A model generated the notes under the pieces. It was given only the letters and a program-made list of their open reading frames with translations. It did not search any database and was not told where the DNA came from. A stretch of DNA of 64,000 nucleotides from NCBI RefSeq assembly GCF_003369915.1, contig NC_046673.1:22435718-22499717 (forward strand), given 5' to 3'. Of the stretch, positions 13,192 to 21,941 are shown piece by piece. Both the position numbers and the translations under genes were made by a program. This DNA comes from Drosophila miranda. Its lineage: Eukaryota; Arthropoda; Insecta; Diptera; Drosophilidae. Numbering within the stretch: the stretch's first letter is position 1; every line of letters starts with the position of its first letter.

Positions 13192-13385
13192 ACATACCGT
13201 CTTACTATAAAAATATACCGTAAATATACTGACGAGCTCAAGTTCTATTATACATACATATTCTTCAATTTTTATATTTCGTCGAATATTAATAGCTATA
13301 TAGAACATTTAGCCATGCGCACATAATTTTATCCGATTAGGGAATCTATTTTCTAATTGACTGGTTTATTTTATCGCACTGCCGA

Positions 13386-14438
13386 AAGCGTACAGAAAAA
13401 ACCAGTATTTCAAAGATATGCAAATCCAAATCTTCGGAAGGCTATTTCTCAGACAAATAAGGCCAGATCGGTGAAGGACTAGCACTTCCAGGATCGCGAG
13501 GGTCCACCCTGTCGAACGGCATCAAAATCTCGACATCGAAAATGAGGCCGATTTTTGGAAAATTCAATGATGTAACCATCATGATTTTTTGCGAAAATCG
13601 TGAAAAAATTGATGTCTCTTTTTCTGATGCCAGTCGATTGGCAGGACCCTCCCGATCACGAATAGACATGCCACGCCCAGATCGGCCGCTGTTTAGCCGA
13701 GATATAGAGTACAGCGAAAACCAGTATTTAAAAGATATGCAAATCCAAATCTTCGCTTAGCTATATCTCTGACAAATAAGGCTAGATCGGTGAAGGACCA
13801 GCACTTCCAGGATCGCGAGGGTCCACCCTGTCGAACGGCATCAAAATCTCGACATCGAAAATGAGGCCGATTTTTGGAAAATTCAATGATGTAACCATCA
13901 TGATTTTTTGCGAAAATCGTGAAAAAATTGATGTCTCTTTTTCTGATGCCAGTCGATTGGCAGGACTCTCCCGATCACGAATAGACATGCCACGCCCAGA
14001 TCGGCCGCTGTTTAGCCGAGATATAGAGTACAGCGAAAACCAGTATTTCAAAGATATGCAAATCCAAATCTTCGGAAGGCTATTTCTCAGACAAATAAGG
14101 CCAGATCGGTGAAGGACTAGCACTTCCAGGATCGCGAGGGTCCACCCTGTCGAACGGCATCAAAATCTCGACATCGAAAATGAGGCCGATTTTTGGCAAA
14201 TTCAATGATGTAACCATCATGATATTTTGCGAAAATCGTGACAAAATTGATGTCTCTTTTTCTGATGCCAGTCGATTGGCAGGACCCTCCCGATCACGAA
14301 TAGACATGTCACGCCCAGATCGGCCGCTGTTTAGCCGAGATATAGAGTACAGCGAAAACCAGTATTTAAAAGATATGCAAATCCAAATCTTCGCTTAGCT
14401 ATATCTCTGACAAATAAGGCCAGATCGGTGAAGGACCA
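13386..14438. repeat. 319-bp tandem repeat, about 3.3 copies (left arm)
   Basis: The landmark AGCACTTCCAGGATCGCGAG recurs at 13481, 13800 and 14119, an exact 319-bp period. A fourth unit breaks off at 14438 (ACCAGC then unrelated sequence). Copies differ by only a few bases each. Short ORFs through the units recur identically for that reason and are not genes. Confidence 0.95.
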
Positions 14439-14461
14439 GCTGAGGAAGGACATGTAAAGCC

Positions 14462-14592
14462 TTGCTTTGCTGGCTGGCTCTTGATGACGCGGTGGTATTC
14501 GAACGCCACAGCCGAAGACCCTGGGATCCAGTTTTCTGTGTTCGATGTGCGACATGCTCGCTGTATGAGCTGGCACATCTATGCACTGTATG
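14462..14592 (+). pseudogene. LIM-like exon fragment in left arm (inverted copy at 17374-17504)
   Basis: An open stretch encodes LDDAVVFERHSRRPWDPVFC followed by VRCATCSLYELAHLC and ends at a GT donor-like site (TATG|GTTAGT). The spacing W-[HD]-P-x(2)-C-x(2)-C-x(2)-C after a GD.AV..ER-like lead resembles the first zinc knuckle of a LIM domain of the testin/prickle kind. This is a by-eye resemblance with one extra residue before the first cysteine. A possible next exon follows a CTTCCGTTTTAGCAG acceptor near 14733. It looks like a captured host gene fragment. The mirror copy in the right arm is on the minus strand. Confidence 0.35.
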
Positions 14593-15274
14593 GTTAGTAG
14601 TTAAACCACGGAAAATAATACTAATAATAAAATTAATAATTACTCTTGTAGGTCCATTTTGTCCTTCATCTGTGTTCATCTTATTTCTTCTTCTTAAGCT
14701 ATTATTTATTTAACTTCTCCTTCCGTTTTAGCAGGTCGCCCCCTCCCGCGTACACCGTCATGCCCACCATCGCTCATCAGGGGCTTCTCCCTTCTGGTCT
14801 TCCGGTTCATATGAGCGAGGGTGCGCTCGATGACGGCAGTCCACTCCAGGTGCCTGACCGGGTGACATCGCGAGCTCCCCACCGGCTCCAGCGCACGGGG
14901 CCACGATGCCCTCGGGACATGATTCATGTCGCGCGAGGCTGTGGGCCTTGGCCTGGGTAGAATAAATGCAGAATCGTATCCTGGCAGTACAGAAGCGCAC
15001 ACCTTGCAAGATCCGAGCCGAAAGGCCATCGTCATCCTTCCACCTGGCCATCGACCACAAGGACTTTGACTATGACAACCAAGGGAGAGGCTACGCGGGC
15101 TACTAGACTGTAGATAGATATCGTTGTTCTTAGGTTTAAGGATATACCCGTCCATTTATTTAAATAGTAGATACAAATGTTTAAACTTATTTATTTATTT
15201 ATACTAAGCTAAGTTTTGATGAATAAAACTTTTGAAAAATCATCCTTGCTGTATCCTGTATGGGGGGGAAGCTA

Positions 15275-15830
15275 TGCAGATTACAAAAAGGCGTGGCACG
15301 CCCAGAATGGTTGACAAATAGCGGGAAAAACAAAAATGCTTTGATTGGGGAAAAGGTCCTTGATCCTTGATAAGGACCTCATTAAATCAGGGACATTTTT
15401 CCGAACACAGAAAGCCTTCGCACGCCCCCATCGGGCCACAAGTAGCGAAGAAAAATAAATATGTATGGTTGGGGTTGTTGGAGTCCTTACCGAAGGATCA
15501 AGGACATTTTTCTGATCACGGCGGGCCATGGCATCTTCCACTCAAGCCACAAATAAGGGAGAAAAAAAGATATATATGTCTGGAGAAAATATCCTTGATC
15601 CTTGGTCCTTGGTAAGGACTGCATTACATCAAGGATGCTATTCCAAGCACAAGAAGCCGTCGCACCTCCCGATCGGGCCATAATTAGCCGAGAAAACGTA
15701 ATATGTATAGTTGGGGTTGTTGGAGTCCTTACCGAAGGATCAAGGACATTTTTCTGATCACGTGGTGCCATGGAACGCCCCGATCGGGCCACAAAAAACG
15801 GAGAAAACAAAACAGGCTTGTAATTTGTTA
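15275..15830. repeat. Degenerate ~110-130-bp tandem repeats near the loop (left arm)
   Basis: Four diverged units each carry the phrase CGGGCCACAA.TAGC.GAGAAAA or a variant (near 15431, 15541, 15671, 15782) and paired motifs TCCTTGATCCTT / AAGGATCAAGGACATTTTTC, which can themselves form small hairpins. The mirror image occupies about 16136-16691 in the right arm. Confidence 0.8.
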
Positions 15831-15942
15831 TTTAACAAAAAGGAAGTTCAAGAAATCACCGATAGGGGCGCCACCGTACAAAAAAAAAAAACTCGCGTCA
15901 AATGGCCAAAATCTGGATGGGATACCAGGCGAACAGAATCAG

Positions 15943-16023
15943 AAGAAGGTCGCTGAATTTTTTTAAATTTTCGAGCCCCCATAAGTATGCACCACTTTTT
16001 TCATTTTCTAAAGTTGCTTGCTG
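15943..16023. other. Loop of the palindrome
   Basis: Unpaired 81-bp spacer between the arms. The flanking arm ends read GAACAGAATCAG (left) and CTGATTCTGTTC (right). No motif recognised inside it. Confidence 0.9.
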
Positions 16024-17524
16024 CTGATTCTGTTCGCCTGGTATCCCATCCAGATTTTGGCCATTTGACGCGAGTTTTTTTTTTTTGTACGGTGGCGCCC
16101 CTATCGGTGATTTCTTGAACTTCCTTTTTGTTAAATAACAAATTACAAGCCTGTTTTGTTTTCTCCGTTTTTTGTGGCCCGATCGGGGCGTTCCATGGCA
16201 CCACGTGATCAGAAAAATGTCCTTGATCCTTCGGTAAGGACTCCAACAACCCCAACTATACATATTACGTTTTCTCGGCTAATTATGGCCCGATCGGGAG
16301 GTGCGACGGCTTCTTGTGCTTGGAATAGCATCCTTGATGTAATGCAGTCCTTACCAAGGACCAAGGATCAAGGATATTTTCTCCAGACATATATATCTTT
16401 TTTTCTCCCTTATTTGTGGCTTGAGTGGAAGATGCCATGGCCCGCCGTGATCAGAAAAATGTCCTTGATCCTTCGGTAAGGACTCCAACAACCCCAACCA
16501 TACATATTTATTTTTCTTCGCTACTTGTGGCCCGATGGGGGCGTGCGAAGGCTTTCTGTGTTCGGAAAAATGTCCCTGATTTAATGAGGTCCTTATCAAG
16601 GATCAAGGACCTTTTCCCCAATCAAAGCATTTTTGTTTTTCCCGCTATTTGTCAACCATTCTGGGCGTGCCACGCCTTTTTGTAATCTGCATAGCTTCCC
16701 CCCCATACAGGATACAGCAAGGATAATTTTTCAAAAGTTTTATTCATCAAAACTTAGCTTAGTATAAATAAATAAATAAGTTTAAACATTTGTATCTACT
16801 ATTTAAATAAATGGACGGGTATATCCTTAAACCTAAGAACAACGATATCTATCTACAGTCTAGTAGCCCGCGTAGCCTCTCCCTTGGTTGTCATAGTCAA
16901 AGTCCTTGTGGTCGATGGCCAGGTGGAAGGATGACGATGGCCTTTCGGCTCGGATCTTGCAAGGTGTGCGCTTCTGTACTGCCAGGATACGATTCTGCAT
17001 TTATTCTACCCAGGCCAAGGCCCACAGCCTCGTGCGACATGAATCATGTCCCGAGGGCATCGTGGCCCCGTGCGCTGGAGCCGGTGGGGAGCTCGCGATG
17101 TCACCCGGTCAGGCACCTGGAGTGGACTGCCGTCATCGAGCGCACCCTCGCTCATATGAACCGGAAGACCAGAAGGGAGAAGCCCCTGATGAGCGATGGT
17201 GGGCATGACGGTGTACGCGGGAGGGGGCGACCTGCTAAAACGGAAGGAGAAGTTAAATAAATAATAGCTTAAGAAGAAGAAATAAGATGAACACAGATGA
17301 AGGACAAAATGGACCTACAAGAGTAATTATTAATTTTATTATTAGTATTATTTTCCGTGGTTTAACTACTAACCATACAGTGCATAGATGTGCCAGCTCA
17401 TACAGCGAGCATGTCGCACATCGAACACAGAAAACTGGATCCCAGGGTCTTCGGCTGTGGCGTTCGAATACCACCGCGTCATCAAGAGCCAGCCAGCAAA
17501 GCAAGGCTTTACATGTCCTTCCTC

Positions 17525-17946
17525 AGCTGGTCCTTCACCGATCTGGCCTTATTTGTCAGAGATATAGCTAAGCGAAGATTTGGATTTGCATATCTTTTAA
17601 ATACTGGTTTTCGCTGTACTCTATATCTCGGCTAAACAGCGGCCGATCTGGGCGTGACATGTCTATTCGTTATCGGGAGGGTCCTGCCAATCGACTGGCA
17701 TCAGAAAAAGAGACATCAATTTTGTCACGATTTTCGCAAAAAATCATGATGGTTACATCATTGAATTTGCCAAAAATCGGCCTCATTTTCGATGTCGAGA
17801 TTTTGATGCCGTTCGACAGTCTGGACCCTCGCGATCCTGGGAGTGCTGGTCCTTCACCGATCTGGCCTTATTTGTCAGAGATATAGCTAAGCGAAGATTT
17901 GGATTTGCATATCTTTCAAATACTGGTTTTCCCTGTACGCTATATC
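17525..17946. repeat. 319-bp tandem repeat, about 1.3 copies (right arm)
   Basis: Inverted counterpart of the left-arm array but with about two fewer units, which accounts for most of the roughly 640-bp difference in arm length. Substitutions relative to the left copies are visible here (for example near 17671-17675 and 17818-17850), in contrast to the nearly identical inner arms. Confidence 0.9.
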
Positions 17947-18124
17947 TCGGCAGTGCGATAAAATAAACCAGTCAATTAGAAAATAGATTCCCTAATCGGA
18001 TAAAATTATGTGCGCATGGCTACATGTTATATATAGCTATTAATATTCGACGAAATATAAAAATTGAAGAATATGTATGTATAATAGAACTTGAGCTCGT
18101 CAGTATATTTACGGTATATTTTTA

Positions 18125-18534
18125 AAATGAGACTGTATATTTTGGTATTTTTCTGAGGGTCGTCACACTAATTTTCTTTCCACCATGTCTAGCTCACACA
18201 CCTTGCAAATGGTATGCCTTTCATAGTATTTTCTAGTACTTTCCAGTATATTTTAAGACGCGTTATGGACCACCCTCTTGTCGAATGCACCAATGTAGAA
18301 ACCGTGTAGAAATGCCACTTAGAGCCATGTCCCACGCCACATCGAATACTAATTCGAGATCAGTATCGAATTCCTGATGTGTTGTAGTTCATATGTAGCG
18401 AAAGTGTAGTTAGTGTGTAGTTGCTATGTAAAGACATTAGTTTAGTGGAAATGGTTCGGTTTCATTATTATTTGTATGGTATATTTTTTTAAATTTGTGA
18501 CGTATTTCGGCTGTGGTAAACAATCAAAATAATC
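18125..18534. other. Upstream region of Cfp1
   Basis: AT-rich, no ORF of interest. GGTATTTTT/GGTATATTTTT tracts and a GTCGTCACACTA stretch near 18160 resemble the core-promoter motifs of Drosophila housekeeping genes. A second GGTATATTTTTTT lies about 55 bp before the Cfp1 ATG. Confidence 0.45.
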
Positions 18535-20479
18535 ATGTCTGAAAAAAAGAAGTACAAGAAAAGCGTAAGAATACTATAGTTAAAAAATAACCAGTTAATA
18601 TTCAGTCATTCCTGCAGAGGGAAGAGATCCGTAGGGAAATTGCCCGTGAATTCGATTTGCCTGAACGCAAATCCAAGATAGCAACAATTTTGAAGCAGGA
18701 GGACCAGGCGTACTGCATATGTCGCACTTCCGACTGCTCTAGGTTTATGATGTGGGTGACGTAAATTGATTGACTGCCGAAGGTTTGGTAATCCAACAAT
18801 CTTTGCAATCCACAGCGGCTGCGATGGCTGTGAGGAATGGTACCATGGAGATTGCATTGGCATCACGGAGAAGGAGGCCAAACACATCAAGCAATACTTC
18901 TGTCGACGATGCAAGCAAGAGAATCCGGAGCTGCAGACAATATTCAGACTGGTGGCCACCGAGCGGGCAGCCGCCTCAAATGCCGCCTCCACCAGTGGCT
19001 CCAGCATTCACGGATCGGGTCCGCCTCCATTGGCTTCCCTTCAACCTGCCGCCGCCCAGCCAAAGCGAAAGCATAGCAATGCCAAAGAGCCTAAGGCAGG
19101 AAAACGTTGCGGCACCTGTGAGGGATGTCGGCGTCCGAACTGCAATCAATGTAATGCATGTCGAATTCGCGTTGGCCACAAGCCGCGCTGCATCTATCGG
19201 ACATGTGTCGCCCAGGCAGCCGCTGTGTCTGAACCTCAAGCTGCGGTTCCTTCAAGGAAACGAGAAAAGGCCACGGCCAAGGATCGCAAGATGAAGGTCG
19301 GGAATCGCGTGGCCAGTCCCGAAGTTTTTCTCAACCCCGAGTTGGAAGGAACGAGGCAGTGTCATGGCCCCGGCTGTTGCTGCCAGGCGCGACCGCAAAG
19401 CAAATACTGCAGCGAAAAGTGCGGCTTCAATCTTGCGACCAACCGCATATTCCAGGTAGCTATCATATCTTCACTCATTTAAAATTATAAATTAACATAT
19501 TGATCAATATTTATCAATATTTCAATGGCAATGACAGGTACTGCCGCAGCGTCTGCAGGAATGGAACCTAACGCCCTGCCGTGCAGCAGAGGATAGCCGC
19601 ACGCAGCTTGAGGCCATTAGGGATAAGCAATCGATGGTCCGCTTCGCTCTCGCCGAGCTCGAGAAGCGTTCCGACGAGCTCAACATGGTGGTGGAGCGGG
19701 CCAAGCACAGCATCATAGAAAGACAGACCGCGAACGAAACTGGGGACGTCGAGGATGAGCAGAGCATGTATTGCATTACCTGTGGCCACGAAATCCACTC
19801 GCGCACCGCAATCAAGCATATGGAGAAGTGCTTCAACAAATACGAATCTCAGGCCAGCTTCGGCAGTATTTTCCAGACCCGCATGGAGGGCAACAACATG
19901 TTCTGCGACTTTTACAATCCGGCCAGCAAGACCTACTGCAAGCGACTGCGAGTCCTGTGCCCCGAGCACAGCAAGGATCCGAAAGTAAACGACACTGACG
20001 TCTGCGGCGCTCCCCTCGTCGCCAACGTCTTCGAGCCCACCGGACAGTTCTGTCGTGCTCCAAAGAAGAGTTGCTTCAAGCACTATGCCTGGGAGAAGAT
20101 CCGGCGGGCCGAGATCGATCTGGAGCGGGTCCGGCAGTGGCTGAAAATGGACGACCTGATGGAGCAGGAGCGTGGCTACCGACAGCAGCTCAGCTCTCGG
20201 GCCAATCTCCTTGGCCTCATGCTTCACTCCACCTACAACCACGAGGTAATCGACGAGCTGGTCCGTAAGCAGAACGAGCATCTGGCCGAGTTCGAGAAGA
20301 AGCAGCGACGTCAAGCACATCAGCAGCTGCTGAAGGAGAAGCAGCAGAAGCAGGTACATCAGCACCAAGAACAGCAACAGAAGCAGCAGCATCCGCAGCA
20401 AGAACAGCTACAGAAGCAGCAGGCACCACAATCCCAAAATCCTCAGCGACTAATACTGCTACAACAGCAGCGACAGCAT

Positions 20480-20511
<32 letters not shown>

Positions 20512-20596
20512 ACAGCTCCAGCTTCAGCACCAACAGCAATCACAAACGGAGCAAAGGCAAAAGCCCCCTACCATCTACCAGCATGGAAGAAGCTAA
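18535..20596 (+). CDS. Cfp1: CXXC-type zinc-finger protein Cfp1, COMPASS targeting subunit
   Basis: Exons 18535-18564 (only 10 codons), 18606-18751, 18816-19455, 19538-20596; 624 residues. Cfp1/Spp1 is the SET1-COMPASS subunit that helps direct H3K4 trimethylation to promoters. A PHD finger at residues 46-95 has the expected Cys/His series (YCICR...GCDGCEEWYHGDCIG). A CXXC finger lies at about 157-189. The conserved CFP1 C-terminal domain follows (SMYCITCGHEIHSRTAIKHM, then Cys-rich RLRVLCPEHS and GQFCRAPKKSCFKHY). The tail from about residue 520 is very Gln-rich, with a run of 12 Gln. The CXXC keeps its eight cysteines but lacks the KFGG segment of vertebrate CpG readers. The first exon is short, and the second acceptor (TTCAG) is chosen by phase and by PHD continuity. 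Confidence 0.96.
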
Positions 20597-20991
20597 AGAT
20601 CGAAACTGTGTCCGGCTCCAGCCGACGCTCCAACTCCAGCGCCTGCACGACATCATTCCCTTCGCTGCAAACGTAAACTCTAGTAAAAAGCTAAAACGTA
20701 ATACTTTTTTTCTCTATAAACAAGGTTCTGTATCCGCGTCCCTCTGGGCAACCTATTGACACTTACATTTACCGGTAAGCCGCCGTCGTTTCTCTGGAGA
20801 CTTTCGTGGAAGAAGCAGATCACGAGCATAGTCACAGGTTGCTATGCGTCCGGACAAGGGCCCGCCCATGTTTGTTTTGTTATAGAAAACTAAGCATCAA
20901 ATATGCATTTATTGATAGCAACGTGTCCCATAACAACCATAGGTCGGCCCTCTTAAATATATCATTCACTCGCTCATACTTCATACTAGAA

Positions 20992-20997
20992 AATAAA
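20992..20997 (+). terminator. Poly(A) signal for Cfp1
   Basis: AATAAA about 396 nt after the Cfp1 stop codon, in an AT-rich context; the first clear hexamer downstream. Confidence 0.5.
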
Positions 20998-21196
20998 TGA
21001 ATTTATGGTTATTTACGTATAGAAACATGATGGTATGTATAGACAGACATACAAGGCCTAGTATTGGGGCTGTAATTATATGAATTATTTTTCAGCATTT
21101 TTAAATTTAATTCAACTCCGGTTAAAGGATAACATAACTAAAAGTGTATTAAGCTGAGTAGATGTAATCCCAAATCTGTTGTTAAATCGGAACATA

Positions 21197-21939
21197 CACA
21201 CTTGATCATAATAATAGGTACACACATCTACGTAAACTTTAACATAACATAAAACGGTTTTATGCAATATATTAAACTTAAAATTAGTTCTCAATTATTC
21301 CTTAAGTATCTGTTTTCAATCAAATAAACTTGATTATATTATAAGATAATGTTATAAAAGAAAATAGATCCATTTGTACATCACAGTCAATATCATGCTG
21401 CTCAAAATAATAGGTACACCACTTCAAGTATTGTCACCTTTATAATTATTTTTGGCGTACTTTTAATAAGCGTCTGGCAGGTGTCTCATACCACAATTTT
21501 TGGATGCCCTCGCATAATTTTTGATTATTTGAAAATGAAAACTTAGCTAATTTTGTTTCGTAAATCTGCCCACAAGTTTTCGATTGGATTTAAGTCGGAA
21601 AATTTAAGAAGCCACTTTAAAACGTCTATTGTTTGGTCCTCACAAAATATGGTCAAAAGCTTGGATGTGTGCCTTGGGTCGTTATATTACTTAAATACCC
21701 AATGGAAACTCATGTTTTCTTCAGCATAAGATAGCATAACTGTCTGCAATCTGGGTTTGTATTGCTCAGCGTCCATTCTGTTCGTTGTCAGGAAAAATGG
21801 ACCTACGCCGTACCAGGATGAGCAGCCACATATAAAAAAAAACATACCAAAAAAAATTTTGTTTTCAACACTTAAAGTACGATAAAACTAATTATTAATG
21901 AAAAGCTTCAACGTGTACCTATTATTATGATCAAGTGTG
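21197..21939 (-). mobile_element. Internally deleted Tc1-type DNA transposon
   Basis: Terminal inverted repeats CACACTTGATCATAATAATA (plus GGTACAC) and their complement bound a 743-bp element, with TA on both sides (21195-21196 and 21940-21941) as expected for Tc1/mariner insertion. A second copy of the inner TIR motif, CAAAATAATAGGTACACC, lies near 21402, as in IR/DR-type elements. On the minus strand the 3' part of the transposase can be read, with ENMSFHWVFK, then NDPRHTSKLL and DLNPIENLWADLRN. The last two are the second aspartate region and the final glutamate of the DDE triad. An in-frame TAA precedes NDP, and the 5' half of the gene is missing. It is non-autonomous and old. Confidence 0.9.
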
Positions 21940-21941
21940 TA

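Larger units (their letters stand above)
13208..18124. repeat. Giant near-perfect inverted repeat (palindrome), 4.9 kb
   Basis: Left arm about 13208-15942, loop 15943-16023 (81 bp), right arm 16024-about 18124. From the loop out to about 14440 a left position p pairs with 31966-p. Comparing this inner 1.5 kb by eye I found about two mismatches. Farther out the arms differ because the left arm carries two more 319-bp units. Order from the end inward: an AT-rich flank also present at 3176-3290, 319-bp tandem units, a LIM-like exon fragment, a GC-rich coding-like block (about 14730-15115), then ~120-bp degenerate repeats around the loop. No transposase was recognised. The architecture resembles foldback-type DNA elements with long, internally repetitive inverted repeats, or a hairpin-RNA locus. 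I see no clean target-site duplication; similarity to the other flank fades gradually past 13207 and 18124. Confidence 0.9.

Noticed and set aside
13386-14438. Regular repeats considered as a CRISPR array
   Set aside because: Units are 319 bp with no unique spacers, and the genome is a eukaryote.
13542-17886. Recurring 70-110-codon frames inside the palindrome
   Set aside because: The same frames recur only because the DNA repeats and is mirrored. They are not separate genes.
19568-20401. 277-codon minus-strand frame over Cfp1
   Set aside because: Leu/Val-rich antisense of the Cfp1 C-terminal and polyglutamine exon.
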